Part shown: positions 47,872-57,726 of the stretch, one piece after another | Layout: every line of letters begins with the position of its first letter | How positions within the stretch are numbered: the stretch's first letter is position 1 | DNA from: Skermania piniformis | Lineage (GTDB): Bacteria; Actinomycetota; Actinomycetes; Mycobacteriales; Mycobacteriaceae | Length of the DNA stretch: 64,000 nucleotides | Direction of reading: 5' to 3' | NCBI RefSeq assembly: GCF_019285775.1 | Contig: NZ_CP079105.1 | Coordinates: 1,550,001 to 1,614,000, forward strand | Made by a program: the position numbers and the translations under genes | Notes under the pieces: model-generated | Databases searched by the model: none | What the model saw: only the letters and a program-made list of their open reading frames with translations | Told to the model about the DNA's origin: nothing

Positions 47872-48369
47872 ATGACGGTGACCACGCTCGACGATCTGTC
47901 GGAGATGAGTTTCGACGAATTGGGCAAGCTGTACGCAGCCGGGTCGGTGCCGCCGGATCTGAGCGTGTTGGACAACAAGCCGAAGGGTCGGATGCTGGCG
48001 GTCCGCGGGGTCGACAACACGCCGCTGGCGAGCGTGTTGCGCGCGGCGGCGAAACTGCCGGTGTTTCCCTGGGACGGCAAGTCGATGACGGCGACCGATG
48101 CGCACTCCGGCGACGGCATCAACCGGATCAAGCTCGGCATCACGACGGACTGGTTCGCGTTCAAGACCCGGGTCGAGCCGTCGGTGGTCGACGGTGCGGA
48201 CACGATCGTGCTCGACTACGAACAGCCGGGCAACCCGTGGTTCATCCGGCAGATCCACGACGAGCTGCGCGAGGTGGCGCCGGGGCTCTTCGTCGGACCG
48301 GCGATGTGGAAGCGCAGCGAAGCCGATCCGGTCAACGTGCTGTGGTTCGCACTCGATGCGCGCGGATGA
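47872..48369 (+). CDS. Conserved protein paired with GMC oxidoreductase, function unknown
   Basis: 165 residues, soluble, no signal peptide. Notable stretches: SFDELGKLYAAGSVPPDLSV, KGRMLAVRG, FPWDGKSMTA and LDYEQPGNPWFIRQIHDEL followed by GPAMWKR. The pattern of beta strands with conserved Gly, Trp and Asn suggests a small beta-barrel of lipocalin-like size, but I do not recognise a named family with confidence. ATG at 47872 follows GGAGG with a 6-base spacer. Its stop overlaps the ATG of the GMC oxidoreductase, so the two are likely to function together. Confidence 0.78.
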   Translation: MTVTTLDDLSEMSFDELGKLYAAGSVPPDLSVLDNKPKGRMLAVRGVDNTPLASVLRAAAKLPVFPWDGKSMTATDAHSGDGINRIKLGITTDWFAFKTRVEPSVVDGADTIVLDYEQPGNPWFIRQIHDELREVAPGLFVGPAMWKRSEADPVNVLWFALDARG

Positions 48370-50090
48370 CCGACACCGCACAGCGGCTGGCTAGTCCCGC
48401 CGATGCCCGGGCCGACGATTACGACGTGGTGATCGTCGGTTCGGGCTACGGCGGCGCGATCACCGCCGCCCGACTGGGCGTCGCGAACGCCACCGGCCGG
48501 GCCGGGCTGCGGATCGCGGTGCTCGAACGCGGCGCCGAGCATCCGACCGGAACCTTCCCGGAGTCGCAGGAATCGGTACTGGCGCAGATACATTCGCCGC
48601 TCAATCCGCTGGGGATCTTCCAGATCGACCGGAACAAGTCGGTCGACGTGATCCGCGCGAGCGGGCTCGGCGGGACGTCGTTGATGAACTTCAACGTCGC
48701 GATCGTGCCCGATCGCGAGGTCTTCCAGGCGTCGTGGCCGCGGCCGTTCCGGGAACTGGTGGAATCCGCACCGGCCGGAATCGGGGACCTGACAACCTAT
48801 TTCGACCGCGCGGCGAGGATGTTGGGCGCCAACCGGTTCGCCGAAGGGGAGAATCTGGCCCGGCTCGGCGTGTTCGAGGCGATCGCGAAAAACGCCGGCG
48901 CCGAGGTGGTCCCGTTGTCGATCACGGTCGAAAAGCAGGACCGGGTCACCCGGTACGGGGTGCAGCGACATGCGTGCCCGATGCACGGCGGCGACGGCAC
49001 CGGCGACAATTCCTTCTCCAAGAACACGCTGATGACCAACTATCTGCCGATGGCGCGGCATTACGGCGTGGAGCTGTTCACCTGCGTCGAGATCGAGCGG
49101 GTCGAACCGGGCGACGACGGGCGGTGGCGGCTGATCGGGGTACGGCGGTCCGGGCCGGGCGGGCGGACCGCGACGCCGGTCACGCTCACTGCCCGGCGGG
49201 TCGTACTCAGCGCGGGAAGCTTGGGTACCAACGGCATCCTGCTACGTTCGCGTGACGCCGGCCTGGGCTTGTCGCGGCGACTGGGTAAGAACTTCAGCGG
49301 AAACGGCGACAATTTCGGTATCGCCTACAACACCGATATGCGTACCGACACCCAGGCGTGGGCGACCGGGGACGGACCACCACGCTCGGAGTTGAGGTGT
49401 GGGCCGAGCATCACCGTGGCGATGCGGTTCGGCGCCGACCAGTCCGACCTGCGCAAGCGGTTCACCGTGGAGGATCTGTCGCTGCCCCGCGCGCTGGTCG
49501 ACGTGTTCCGCGTCGGCTTGATGGGGCTCGCGGCGGCCAAGTATCCCGACACCAAGCCGGCGCGCATCAACCGGTGGCGTCGGGACATCACGTTCAACGT
49601 GGACGGCGCGATGAACCACTCCCTCGGCTTCCTGATCATGGTGCACGACAATTCGGACGGCGAACTCGTCCTCCGGCGGGACGGCTCGGTCGGGATCGAC
49701 TGGCCCGGCGCGCCGACGGAGCGAATGTACGGCGACGTCGACGAGGTTCTCAAACCGGCGGTCGAGGCGATCGGCGGCACCTACATCAGAAACCCGTGGT
49801 GGGCCAACACGATGTTCGGCAACCACCTGCTCACGGCGCACCCGATGGGCGGTGCGGCAACGTCGGACAACGTCGACGGCGGTGTCGTCGATCACGCCGG
49901 GCGGGTGTTCACCCCGGACGGTGGAACCTACGACGGGCTCTACGTCGTCGACGGCTCGGTGATCCCGCGAGCGATCGGCGTGAATCCGTTCCTGACGATC
50001 TCGATGTTCGCCGAGCGGGCCGCCGACGAGCTGCGGGCGGAACTGGGACTGCCGGCCTACGACCCGGAGCGCGAGGCCGACGACCACTGA
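48366..50090 (+). CDS. GMC-type FAD oxidoreductase, cholesterol-oxidase-like
   Basis: 574 residues. FAD motif VVIVGSGYGGAITAARL near residue 20; GLGGTSLMNFNVAI as in cholesterol oxidase/ChoD-like proteins; late motifs HPMGGAATSDNVDGGVVD and GVNPFLTISMFAERAADEL contain the active-site His and Asn of the family. No Tat or Sec signal is visible, so it is probably cytoplasmic. The substrate may be a sterol or another alcohol and cannot be fixed from the sequence. ATG at 48366 overlaps the stop of the 165-residue partner; a strong hairpin follows the stop. Confidence 0.88.
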   Translation: MTDTAQRLASPADARADDYDVVIVGSGYGGAITAARLGVANATGRAGLRIAVLERGAEHPTGTFPESQESVLAQIHSPLNPLGIFQIDRNKSVDVIRASGLGGTSLMNFNVAIVPDREVFQASWPRPFRELVESAPAGIGDLTTYFDRAARMLGANRFAEGENLARLGVFEAIAKNAGAEVVPLSITVEKQDRVTRYGVQRHACPMHGGDGTGDNSFSKNTLMTNYLPMARHYGVELFTCVEIERVEPGDDGRWRLIGVRRSGPGGRTATPVTLTARRVVLSAGSLGTNGILLRSRDAGLGLSRRLGKNFSGNGDNFGIAYNTDMRTDTQAWATGDGPPRSELRCGPSITVAMRFGADQSDLRKRFTVEDLSLPRALVDVFRVGLMGLAAAKYPDTKPARINRWRRDITFNVDGAMNHSLGFLIMVHDNSDGELVLRRDGSVGIDWPGAPTERMYGDVDEVLKPAVEAIGGTYIRNPWWANTMFGNHLLTAHPMGGAATSDNVDGGVVDHAGRVFTPDGGTYDGLYVVDGSVIPRAIGVNPFLTISMFAERAADELRAELGLPAYDPEREADDH

Positions 50091-50095
50091 GCGTT

Positions 50096-50129
50096 GCCGG
50101 TCCCGGATCGGTGCGGATCCGGGACCGGC
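50096..50129. terminator. Strong bidirectional hairpin between GMC oxidoreductase and gluD
   Basis: Perfect 14-bp stem GCCGGTCCCGGATC / GATCCGGGACCGGC with a 6-base loop GGTGCG, five bases after the GMC stop and 14 bases before the convergent gluD stop. No T-tract on either strand. Placement between convergent genes supports a terminator for both. Confidence 0.88.
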
Positions 50130-50142
50130 CACGAGCGGGTCG

Positions 50143-50976
50143 TCAGTGCGGAACGGACCGTTTACCGGCCCGCAGGCGCTGCTCCAGCGTTGTCGCCAGC
50201 CGGCCGAGCAGGTAGTTGAGCACGATCATGATCACTGCGACGACGATCAGCGACGGCAGGTAGTTGCCGTAGTAGGCGCCGACCTGCTGGCCGGAGCGGA
50301 CCACTTCGACGTAGGTGATCTGGTAGCCGAGGGCGGAGTCCTTCAGCACGACCACCATCTGCGACACGATTGCCGGCAGCATCGCGGTGACCGCCTGGGG
50401 CAGCAGGATCAGCCGCATGTACTGGCCTTTGCGCAGGCCCAGCGCTCGAGCGGCCTCGGTCTGGCCGCGGGGCAGCGACCGGATGCCGGAGCGGACGATC
50501 TCGGCGATCACCGAACCGTTGTAGAGCGTCAAGGCGATCGTCACCGCTGCGAGCGCCAGATACTCCGACCGGAATACCTGATACTCGGCGAACAAGCTGA
50601 ACAGGAAGATCATCAGGATCAGCACCGGGATCGCGCGGAACACCTCGACCAGGAAGCCGGCGACCACGCGGACCGAACGATGTTCCGACAATCGGGCTGT
50701 CCCGAAGACGGTACCGATCACCAGAGCGGCCACGATCGCGATTGCCGCCGCTGTCAGTGTGCCCCGCAGCCCGGGTAGCAGGTAGGTCGTCCAGGTGGTC
50801 GACTCGGTGAACGGGCGCCATTTGTCCGCGGTCAGCTGGCCTTTCGCGTCCAGCGCCCGAACGACCAGATACCCGGTGACCAGCAGACCGGTGACGACGA
50901 CCGCGGAGACGAGGCGATTGCGCGCCCGGCCGCGTGGTCCGGGGGTGTCGTAGAGGACCGACGCTCGTGTGTTCAC
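50143..50976 (-). CDS. gluD: Glutamate-type ABC transporter permease
   Basis: 277-residue inner-membrane permease of the His/Glu/Gln/Arg family. An N-terminal helix ([18 protein letters not shown]), a periplasmic loop and the permease core with the EAA-type coupling loop [23 protein letters not shown] are visible. It pairs with GluC. GTG at 50976 is used ([11 protein letters not shown]); the longer upstream frame lies inside gluC. Last gene of gluABCD. It ends 14 bases from a strong hairpin terminator. Confidence 0.9.
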   Translation of the reverse strand: MNTRASVLYDTPGPRGRARNRLVSAVVVTGLLVTGYLVVRALDAKGQLTADKWRPFTESTTWTTYLLPGLRGTLTAAAIAIVAALVIGTVFGTARLSEHRSVRVVAGFLVEVFRAIPVLILMIFLFSLFAEYQVFRSEYLALAAVTIALTLYNGSVIAEIVRSGIRSLPRGQTEAARALGLRKGQYMRLILLPQAVTAMLPAIVSQMVVVLKDSALGYQITYVEVVRSGQQVGAYYGNYLPSLIVVAVIMIVLNYLLGRLATTLEQRLRAGKRSVPH

Positions 50977-50989
50977 GGTAGTTCCCGCC

Positions 50990-51670
50990 TCATCGGGCCA
51001 CCTCGTAGCGGCGGGCCAACCAGCCGAACAGCAGTCCGGTCGGCAGGGTGAGGACCATGAAGCCGAGGGCGAAGATCGCACCGACCTGCAGGACCGCCGC
51101 AGTGTTCTCGATCATGTCCGCCATCAGCAACGCGGCCTCGGACACACCGATCGCCGACGCGATGGTCGAGTTCTTGGTGAGTGCGATGAGCACGCTGCCC
51201 AGCGGTGCGATGACCGCCCGGAATGCCTGCGGTAGCACGATCAACCGCAGATTCAGGCCGAAGCTCAGGCCGAGCGAGCGGCCGGCCTCGGCCTGCCCGA
51301 CCGGCACCGTATTGATCCCGGCACGGAGCGACTCGCCGACGAACGCGGCGGTGTACGCGCCCAGGCCCACCACAGCGAGCCGAAAATTGTTGTCCACCAG
51401 AAATGTCGGCGAGTCGTCCGGTGCCAGCCGGACACCCATGACCTGATAGAGCCCGAACGAGCAGAAGATGATGATCAAGGTCAGCGGAGTGTTCCGGAAG
51501 ACGGTCACGTAGGCGGTGCCGAGCCAGCGGGCCACCGGCACCGGCGAGACCCGCATCGCCGCCAACACCGTCCCGACGATCAGCGCGAACACCGCCGAAT
51601 AGGCGGTCAGCTCGATCGTCACCAGGAACGCGTCGAGCAGGCGAGTTCCGTATTCGTCGATCAGGTCCAC
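50990..51670 (-). CDS. gluC: Glutamate-type ABC transporter permease
   Basis: 226 residues with five hydrophobic segments and the family signature [45 protein letters not shown] opens the first membrane region. GTG at 51670. Forms the translocation channel with GluD for the substrate delivered by GluB. Thirteen bases separate its stop from the gluD start. Confidence 0.9.
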   Translation of the reverse strand: MDLIDEYGTRLLDAFLVTIELTAYSAVFALIVGTVLAAMRVSPVPVARWLGTAYVTVFRNTPLTLIIIFCSFGLYQVMGVRLAPDDSPTFLVDNNFRLAVVGLGAYTAAFVGESLRAGINTVPVGQAEAGRSLGLSFGLNLRLIVLPQAFRAVIAPLGSVLIALTKNSTIASAIGVSEAALLMADMIENTAAVLQVGAIFALGFMVLTLPTGLLFGWLARRYEVAR

Positions 51671-51734
51671 GCATCGCCCTCCCGGCCCGGATCAGGTGGT
51701 GCCGCGCGCCGTGCCCGGCACCACCTGGGCGCTG

Positions 51735-52574
51735 TCAGTACCGGTCGACCTTCGGCGGTTCCGGCAGCGGGTAACCGGACGGGCCGACGGTGGCCTCGAA
51801 CGCTGCCTTCCACGAGCCATCGGAGATCATCGACTCGATCGCATCGTTGATCTTGTTGCGGGCGTCGGTGTCACCTTTCTTCAGCCCGATCCCGTATTTC
51901 TCGGTGCTGAACGGTTTGCCGACCACCTTCAATTGGCCCGGCGACTGCGCCGCGTAGCCGGCCAGGATGATGTCGTCGGTGGTCACCGCGTCGATCGCGC
52001 CGTTCTTCAGGGCGTCCACACAGGCCGAGTAGGTGTCGAACTCCTGGAGTTGCACGTCCTTGGCGTAGTTGTCCTTGATCTTCTGCGCTGGGGTGGAGCC
52101 CTTCACCGAACACAGCTTCTTGCCGCCGTTCAGCGATTCCGGGCCGGTGATGTCGGTGTTGTCCTGACGAACCAGCAGCGATTGGCCGGCGACGAAGTAC
52201 GGTCCGGCGAAGTCGACCTTCTCCTTGCGCGCATCGGTGATCGAGTAGGTGGCGACGATGTAGTCGACCTGACCGTTCTCGATCAGGGTTTCCCGTTGCG
52301 CCGACGGCGCTTCCTTGAAGGTGATGCCCTCCGGCGGAACATCCAGCTTCTCGGCCACATACTTGGCCACCTCGACGTCGAACCCGCTGAACGTGCCATC
52401 CGGATTGCGCAGGCCGAGACCGGGCTGGTCGTACTTGATCCCGATGGTCAGCTTGCCGTCGGCGATGTGCTCGGCTATCCCACCGTCGCCGGAGTCGCTA
52501 CCACCGCAGGCAGTGAGCGCCATCGACAACGCGGCGATGCCGACCCCGAACCTGATCGCCTGATTGAACTTCAT
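51735..52574 (-). CDS. gluB: Glutamate-binding lipoprotein of ABC transporter
   Basis: 279 residues: signal peptide with lipobox ALTAC (Cys23), then a type-II amino-acid-binding domain. LTIGIKYDQPGLGLRNPDGTFSGFDVEVAKYVAEKL and YIVATYSITDARKEKVDFAGPYFV carry the typical substrate-contact positions. The Arg in TDARKEKVDF contacts the substrate carboxylate in homologues. ATG at 52574. The substrate assignment (glutamate) rests on gluABCD organisation and position near recX/miaB. Confidence 0.92.
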   Translation of the reverse strand: MKFNQAIRFGVGIAALSMALTACGGSDSGDGGIAEHIADGKLTIGIKYDQPGLGLRNPDGTFSGFDVEVAKYVAEKLDVPPEGITFKEAPSAQRETLIENGQVDYIVATYSITDARKEKVDFAGPYFVAGQSLLVRQDNTDITGPESLNGGKKLCSVKGSTPAQKIKDNYAKDVQLQEFDTYSACVDALKNGAIDAVTTDDIILAGYAAQSPGQLKVVGKPFSTEKYGIGLKKGDTDARNKINDAIESMISDGSWKAAFEATVGPSGYPLPEPPKVDRY

Positions 52575-52612
52575 CTACCCTCCATTTTCCCGACATAACT
52601 CTTCTTGCGCGG

Positions 52613-53365
52613 TCAGTGACTGAGGATCTTGCCGAGGAAGTCCCGCGCCCGCGCGGTGCGGGGGGTGGTGAAGAAGGACTCCGGGTCGCCGTCTTCGACG
52701 ATCTGTCCGTCGGACATGAACAACACCCGGTCGCCGGCGCGGCGGGCAAACCCCATCTCGTGGGTGACCACGACCATCGTCATGCCTTCCTGGGCGAGTT
52801 CGACCATCACGTCGAGTACCTCGTTGACCATCTCCGGGTCCAGCGCCGAGGTGGGTTCGTCGAACAGCATCACCTTCGGGTTCATCGCCAACGCGCGGGC
52901 GATCGCGACCCGCTGTTGTTGGCCGCCGGACAGCTGCGCCGGGTACTTGTCGGCCTGGCTGCCGATGCCGACCCGGTCCAGCAACTCGACCGCCCGGGCC
53001 CGCGCCGTCGACCTGGCTTGGCCGCGCACCTTGATCGGCGCCAGCATCACGTTGTCCAGGATGGTCATGTGCGCGAACAGGTTGAACGACTGGAAGACCA
53101 TGCCGACCTCCGCGCGGAGCGCGGCGAGCGCCTTGCCTTCCGCCGGGAGATCGACCCCGTCGATCGCGATGGCACCGGAGTCGATCGGTTCCAGCCGGTT
53201 GATCGTGCGGCACAGCGTCGACTTGCCGGAACCGGACGGTCCGACCACGATCAACACCTGACCGCGCGGCACCTGCAGATCGATGTCGCGCAGGACGTGG
53301 AGCCGGCCGAAATGCTTCTGCACGGCCCGCATCGAGATCATCGGGGTCTCGGCGGCCTGCGTCAT
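52613..53365 (-). CDS. gluA: Glutamate-type ABC transporter ATP-binding protein
   Basis: 250-residue ATPase. Walker [10 protein letters not shown] near residue 43, Q-loop [11 protein letters not shown], signature [15 protein letters not shown], Walker [16 protein letters not shown] and H-loop [10 protein letters not shown] are all intact. ATG at 53365; an in-frame Met at residue 9 (MISMRAV) is a later option. First gene of gluA-gluB-gluC-gluD, divergent from miaB with 91 bases between. Confidence 0.96.
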   Translation of the reverse strand: MTQAAETPMISMRAVQKHFGRLHVLRDIDLQVPRGQVLIVVGPSGSGKSTLCRTINRLEPIDSGAIAIDGVDLPAEGKALAALRAEVGMVFQSFNLFAHMTILDNVMLAPIKVRGQARSTARARAVELLDRVGIGSQADKYPAQLSGGQQQRVAIARALAMNPKVMLFDEPTSALDPEMVNEVLDVMVELAQEGMTMVVVTHEMGFARRAGDRVLFMSDGQIVEDGDPESFFTTPRTARARDFLGKILSH

Positions 53366-53444
53366 GACTCGACCTTAGGCGGAAATCGGCGGAATGCCCG
53401 TTCTTTGTTTCCGGCGGCGGCGTCGGACCCGCGGGGCCGGGCCG

Positions 53445-53459
53445 TAGTCTGGATGGGTG
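53445..53459 (+). promoter_or_regulatory. Leaderless-type promoter of miaB
   Basis: TAGTCT at 53445-53450, six bases, then the miaB GTG at 53457; no ribosome-binding site at usual distance. Confidence 0.5.
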
Positions 53460-54938
53460 AATTCGCCGGTCCCGACCCGTACCTACGAGGTGCGCACCTA
53501 CGGCTGTCAGATGAACGTGCACGACTCCGAGCGCCTGTCCGGTCTGCTCGAGCAGGCGGGATATCACCGTGCCGAGGCCGGGGCGACCGCAGATCTGGTG
53601 GTGTTCAACACCTGTGCGGTCCGGGAGAACGCGGACAACAAGCTGTACGGCAACCTGTCGCACCTCGCGCCGGTGAAGGCGGCTCGGCCGGGAATGCAGA
53701 TCGCCGTGGGCGGTTGTCTGGCGCAGAAAGATCGCGACGTGGTCCGGCGCAAGGCGCCGTGGGTGGATGTGGTGTTCGGCACGCACAACCTCGGCGCGTT
53801 GCCGACGCTGCTGGATCGGGCTCGGCACAACGCAACCGCGCAGGTGGAGATCGTCGAATCGTTGACGGCGTTTCCCTCCACCTTGCCCGCCCGACGGGAG
53901 TCGGCCTACGCCGGCTGGGTGTCGATCTCGGTCGGTTGCAACAACACCTGCACATTTTGCATCGTGCCGTCGTTGCGCGGCCGAGAACTGGACCGCCGGC
54001 CCGGCGACGTGCTCGCCGAGGTCCAGGCGCTGGTTGCCGAGGGCGTGCTGGAGGTGACGTTGCTCGGCCAGAACGTCAATTCGTACGGCGTATCGTTCGG
54101 CGACCGGGCTGCATTCGGGAAGCTCTTGCGCGCGTGCGGCGAGATCGCGGGACTGGAGCGGGTGCGGTTCACCTCGCCGCACCCGGCCGAATTCACCGAC
54201 GACGTGATCGAGGCGATGGCCACCACCGCCAATGTCTGCCCGCAGCTGCACATGCCGTTGCAGTCGGGCTCCGACCGGGTGTTGCGCGCGATGCGCCGCT
54301 CCTATCGCCAGACCAGATACCTGAGCATCCTCGACCGGGTCCGGGCCGCGCTGCCGCATGCCGCGATCACCACCGACATCATCGTCGGCTTTCCGGGCGA
54401 GACCGAAGACGACTTCGCGCAAACTCTCGAGGTGGTTCGCCGGGCCCGGTTCGCCTCCGCGTTCACCTTCCAGTACTCGCGTCGGCCGGGCACACCGGCG
54501 GCCGAACTGGCCGATCAGCTGCCGAAGCAGGTGGTGCAGGAACGCTACGACCGGCTGATCGCGCTGCAGGAGCAGATCTCGCTGGAGGCGAACGCGGCCC
54601 TGGTCGGAACCGACGTGGAGTTGTTGGTGACCGCCGGCGAAGGACGCAAGAACGCGGCAACCGAGCGGATCAGCGGGCGCGCCCGCGACGGGCGATTGGT
54701 GCATTTCCGCGGCGGTGACCGGATTCGGCCGGGCGACGTCGTGACCACGACGGTCACCGGAGCGGCGCCGCACCATCTGATCGCCGACGGTGGGGTGTGC
54801 TCGCATCGGCGCACCCGGGCCGGCGACGCGGTGGAACAGGGGCGCCGACCCACCACACCGCCGATCGGGGTCGGTCTGGGCTTGCCCGGCATCGGCGCGC
54901 CGGAGCCGGTTCCGGCGGCCGGCGGATGTGCACGATGA
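53457..54938 (+). CDS. miaB: tRNA-2-methylthio-N6-dimethylallyladenosine synthase
   Basis: Radical-SAM methylthiotransferase that completes ms2i6A37 in tRNAs reading U-starting codons. It is 493 residues. The UPF0004 domain has cluster cysteines in [28 protein letters not shown] and VGGCLAQKD. The radical-SAM motif CxxxCxxC is at Cys161-165-168 (CNNTCTFC), with a TRAM domain near residues 370-435. A C-terminal tail rich in Arg/Pro/Gly is longer than in E. coli. It acts after MiaA, encoded 3 kb downstream. Confidence 0.96.
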   Translation: MNSPVPTRTYEVRTYGCQMNVHDSERLSGLLEQAGYHRAEAGATADLVVFNTCAVRENADNKLYGNLSHLAPVKAARPGMQIAVGGCLAQKDRDVVRRKAPWVDVVFGTHNLGALPTLLDRARHNATAQVEIVESLTAFPSTLPARRESAYAGWVSISVGCNNTCTFCIVPSLRGRELDRRPGDVLAEVQALVAEGVLEVTLLGQNVNSYGVSFGDRAAFGKLLRACGEIAGLERVRFTSPHPAEFTDDVIEAMATTANVCPQLHMPLQSGSDRVLRAMRRSYRQTRYLSILDRVRAALPHAAITTDIIVGFPGETEDDFAQTLEVVRRARFASAFTFQYSRRPGTPAAELADQLPKQVVQERYDRLIALQEQISLEANAALVGTDVELLVTAGEGRKNAATERISGRARDGRLVHFRGGDRIRPGDVVTTTVTGAAPHHLIADGGVCSHRRTRAGDAVEQGRRPTTPPIGVGLGLPGIGAPEPVPAAGGCAR

Positions 54939-54952
54939 ACGACGGAGCAACG

Positions 54953-55510
54953 ATGAACGATCCGATCCGACGCGATCCCAGCGAGCAGTTCCGGGCCGAT
55001 ATCGACGCGGTCGAGCGGCGCGTTGCCGGCGAGATCGATCCCGGCATGCGAGCGGTGGTCGTCGCCGTGCTGGTAGTGCTGTTGCTGGCAAGTTTCGTGC
55101 TACCGCACACCGGGGACGCCCGTGGCTACGACGTGCTGCTCGGCGACTCGGTGGCGCTCGGCGAGTCGATCAGGCTGCCGTCGCGGCTGTTCCTCGCCTT
55201 TGCCTTCGGCTTCGGGGTATGCGGGTCGATGCTGGCGCTGCTCACCCGGCGCTGGGTGCTGGCCTGGATCGCGTTGGCCGGCAGTGCGGTCGGATGTGTG
55301 TTCGGCATGCTCGCGGTCTGGAGCCGACAGACTCTGCCCGGCCAGTCCGGGCCGGGGATCGGACTGATCATGGGTTGGCTGGTGCTGATCGTGCTGACGT
55401 TCCACTGGCTGCGAGTGGTGTGGAGCAAGACCGCGCTGCAGTTGGCCGCGGAAAACGAGCGCCGGACGGCGACCGCGGCGCAGCAGCAGGACTGGCGCGG
55501 GCCGCGCTGA
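54953..55510 (+). CDS. Conserved membrane protein (Rv2732c-like)
   Basis: 185 residues with a charged N-terminus (RRDPSEQFRADIDAVERRV) and four hydrophobic segments: VVVAVLVVLLLASFVL, LFLAFAFGFGVCGSMLALL, VLAWIALAGSAVGCVFGML and GLIMGWLVLIVLTF. A polar tail follows. ATG at 54953 is preferred because GGAG lies five bases upstream; ATG 54935, which overlaps the miaB stop, would add six residues. Position after miaB matches Rv2732c. Function unknown. Confidence 0.8.
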   Translation: MNDPIRRDPSEQFRADIDAVERRVAGEIDPGMRAVVVAVLVVLLLASFVLPHTGDARGYDVLLGDSVALGESIRLPSRLFLAFAFGFGVCGSMLALLTRRWVLAWIALAGSAVGCVFGMLAVWSRQTLPGQSGPGIGLIMGWLVLIVLTFHWLRVVWSKTALQLAAENERRTATAAQQQDWRGPR

Positions 55511-55528
55511 CCGCCGGCGCGGTCAGCG
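55505..55528. terminator. Bidirectional hairpin spanning both stop codons
   Basis: CGCTGACCGC - CGGC - GCGGTCAGCG: a perfect 10-bp stem with a 4-base loop. It covers the TGA of the Rv2732c-like gene (55508-55510) and the TGA of the convergent DUF349 gene (55525-55523 on the other strand). It probably ends both transcripts. Confidence 0.85.
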
Positions 55529-56851
55529 GTCGCCGACGGCGCCCTCGGCCGCGATGGCCCATTCCCGCCACTGCGCGGCCTGGGCCAGAGCTTTCGCCGC
55601 GTCCCGGTCCCGCCCGGCGGCCTGGGCTTTCGCCGCCTGTGCCTCGAACTGGGCCACGCGTTCCCGGAACTGCGCGGCGCGGGCCACCGCTTCCGGGTCG
55701 CTGCGCCGCCACTGCGAGTCGACGGTGTCGCGAACTCTTCGTTCGATCGCGCGGAGTCGGGTCTCCAACGGTTGCAGGCGTTCTCGTGGCACCTTGCCGA
55801 TCGTGTCCCACCGGTTGAGCAACTCGCGCAGCGCCGCTCGGGCGCCGTCCAGATCGGCGGCCGGGTCGATGCTGCGTTCGGCGTTGCGGAGTAGCTCGTC
55901 CTTGGCCACCGCGTTCTGCTCCAGTTCGGCGTCCCGCTCGGAGCTGGCCGCGTTGCGCGCCGCGAAGAACATGTCCTGGGCCGCCTTGAACCGCCGCCAC
56001 AGTGCGTCGTCGGCCTCACGCGGCGCCCGGCCGCTCGCTTTCCATTCGACCAACAGGTCGCGGTAGGCAGCGGCGGTGGCACCCCAGTCGGTGGAGCCGG
56101 CCAACTCTTCGGCGCGGACGCACAACTCCTCTTTCTGCGCCTTCGCCGCGGCACGACCGCGATCGAGTTCGGCGAAATGTGCTCCTCGCCGCCGGTTGAA
56201 CGCCTCGCGTGCCTTGGCGTATCGCTTCCACAGTGCGTCGTCGGTCTTCCGGTCGACCCCGCGGATCGTCTTCCATTCGTCGAGAATCTCGCGGAGCCGG
56301 TCGCCGGCGGTCTTCCACTGGGTCGACTCGGTCGCGATCTGCTCGGCTTCGGCGGCGAGTGCTTCCTTGCGGGCGATCTGTTCCTGGCGTTGCCGGTCCT
56401 TCTCCTGCCGGGCCTGTGCGGCCGCCTCGTCGGAATGTTCGGCGATCGCCGCGAGCCGGCGGCGCAACATCTCCACGTCGCCGATGACAGCGGCCGTGTC
56501 CAGCGATTCCAACAGGGTGTGTGCGGCGGTCTTGGTGCGGCGGGCGTCGCCGGCGCCGGAGGCCAGCCGCGCCTCCAACAGGCCCACCTCGGTGGCGACA
56601 TCCTCGAATCGCCGCCGGTAGTGTGCGAGTGCTTCGGCCGGATCACCGGCCTGCCACGAGCCGATGGCGCGTTCGCCGACGGCGGTGCGTTGCCATACGG
56701 TGCCGTCCGGGTCCACCCGCCCCCACGATTCGGCGGTCGAACAGGCCGGCGGGTGAGCTGTCGCCGCGCCCACGGATATCTGCTCACCCGGCCTGGGTGC
56801 GCCCTGGGTCCGGCTCGACTGCTCCGCGGGCGCTCCGTTGCTCTCGGTCAT
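55523..56851 (-). CDS. DUF349 coiled-coil protein (Rv2731-like)
   Basis: 442 residues, strongly helical and charged. Multiple DUF349 repeats appear as the recurring pattern W-K[25 protein letters not shown], for example [21 protein letters not shown] and [21 protein letters not shown] short N-terminal region contains a conserved Trp ([21 protein letters not shown]). No membrane helix or signal. In other bacteria DUF349 proteins associate with ribosomes or chromosome-related complexes, but the actinobacterial role is not established. ATG at 56851; the stop is within the shared hairpin. Confidence 0.85.
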   Translation of the reverse strand: MTESNGAPAEQSSRTQGAPRPGEQISVGAATAHPPACSTAESWGRVDPDGTVWQRTAVGERAIGSWQAGDPAEALAHYRRRFEDVATEVGLLEARLASGAGDARRTKTAAHTLLESLDTAAVIGDVEMLRRRLAAIAEHSDEAAAQARQEKDRQRQEQIARKEALAAEAEQIATESTQWKTAGDRLREILDEWKTIRGVDRKTDDALWKRYAKAREAFNRRRGAHFAELDRGRAAAKAQKEELCVRAEELAGSTDWGATAAAYRDLLVEWKASGRAPREADDALWRRFKAAQDMFFAARNAASSERDAELEQNAVAKDELLRNAERSIDPAADLDGARAALRELLNRWDTIGKVPRERLQPLETRLRAIERRVRDTVDSQWRRSDPEAVARAAQFRERVAQFEAQAAKAQAAGRDRDAAKALAQAAQWREWAIAAEGAVGDR

Positions 56852-56997
56852 CGTCTACTCCTCGTCCCCGCCGCGCGTCACGGCTGCCCTCTGCTACCCC
56901 CCGACGTCCCGCACCGTCACCCTTGCGCGACGTGGTTGCGATCATTCAACACCGGTGCGCCGGGTACTGACCAGCCAACCGCCGCGATCTCGGCGAC

Positions 56998-57012
56998 TAG
57001 GGTTGACCGGTG
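56998..57012 (+). promoter_or_regulatory. Leaderless-type promoter upstream of the miaA operon
   Basis: TAGGGT at 56998-57003, six bases, then GTG at 57010. The 158 bases between this start and the divergent DUF349 start otherwise show only C-rich sequence. Confidence 0.5.
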
Positions 57013-57726
57013 CTGATCGCCGCGGCGCTCGTTCCGTCGCTCCCCGCTCTGGTACCCGAACTCAACGGTGCCGACTCGGCGGAAACCGAGGAGGTACGGC
57101 TGGCCGCATCGGCCGAGTGCGCCCGCCTCGATGCCGCGACCACGCGATGGACCGTACTCGGGATCGGCCCGGCGACCGCCCGGTACCCGGCGACCACCCG
57201 CGGCACCTTCGCCGGTTTCGGCGTGGACCTCGTGGTCGGCCTCGGCCCGGACCCCGCCGGCCCGGTGGACCCGCAACTGCCGGTGTCGGTACTGGTCGGA
57301 GCATGGTTACGGGGCCGCGTCGCGCCGGCGGTCGGCGCCGACGCGTGGGTGGTCGCCGCCGATGCGGCGCCGGCGCAGTGCGCCGAGCTGGGCGCGGCGT
57401 TGCGCCGCGAGCTGGACGCGGAGCCGACGCCGCACGGCCTCCTGGTCGTCGCGGACGGGGCCACGACGCTGACCGCGCGCGCGCCCGGCTATCACGACCC
57501 GCGCGCCGCAGCCGTGCAAGCGGGCGTGACCGCGGCATTGGGCGCGGCCGACCGGGCTGCGCTGGCCGCGCTCGACCCGGAGTTGTGTGCCGAGCTCGGG
57601 ATCACCGGTCGCGCGGCGTACCAGGTTCTCGCCGGCGCCCTGCCGGACGCCGTCGGGTCGACCACCTACGCCGCCGCCCCGTTCGGTGTCGCCTACCACG
57701 TCGGTCGGTGGGAGCCGCGGCGATGA
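57010..57726 (+). CDS. LigB/class-III extradiol dioxygenase-like protein (Rv2728c-like)
   Basis: 238 residues. The fold-level pattern of the LigB family is visible: [15 protein letters not shown] at the start, [11 protein letters not shown] and the [13 protein letters not shown] strand, and [12 protein letters not shown] at the end. The metal-binding His pair of true dioxygenases is not clear, so catalytic activity is doubtful. The protein is conserved immediately before miaA in mycobacteria. GTG at 57010 with a leaderless-type promoter; its stop overlaps the miaA ATG. Confidence 0.78.
   Translation: MLIAAALVPSLPALVPELNGADSAETEEVRLAASAECARLDAATTRWTVLGIGPATARYPATTRGTFAGFGVDLVVGLGPDPAGPVDPQLPVSVLVGAWLRGRVAPAVGADAWVVAADAAPAQCAELGAALRRELDAEPTPHGLLVVADGATTLTARAPGYHDPRAAAVQAGVTAALGAADRAALAALDPELCAELGITGRAAYQVLAGALPDAVGSTTYAAAPFGVAYHVGRWEPRR

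Noticed and set aside
52575-55091. An 838-codon minus-strand open frame through gluA and antisense to miaB
   Set aside because: gluA is intact in another phase and miaB on the other strand; the long frame shows arginine- and proline-rich shadow composition.
56838-57722. Start of miaA at 56838
   Set aside because: The extension runs through the complete LigB-like gene in another frame; MiaA similarity begins at the ATG at 57723.
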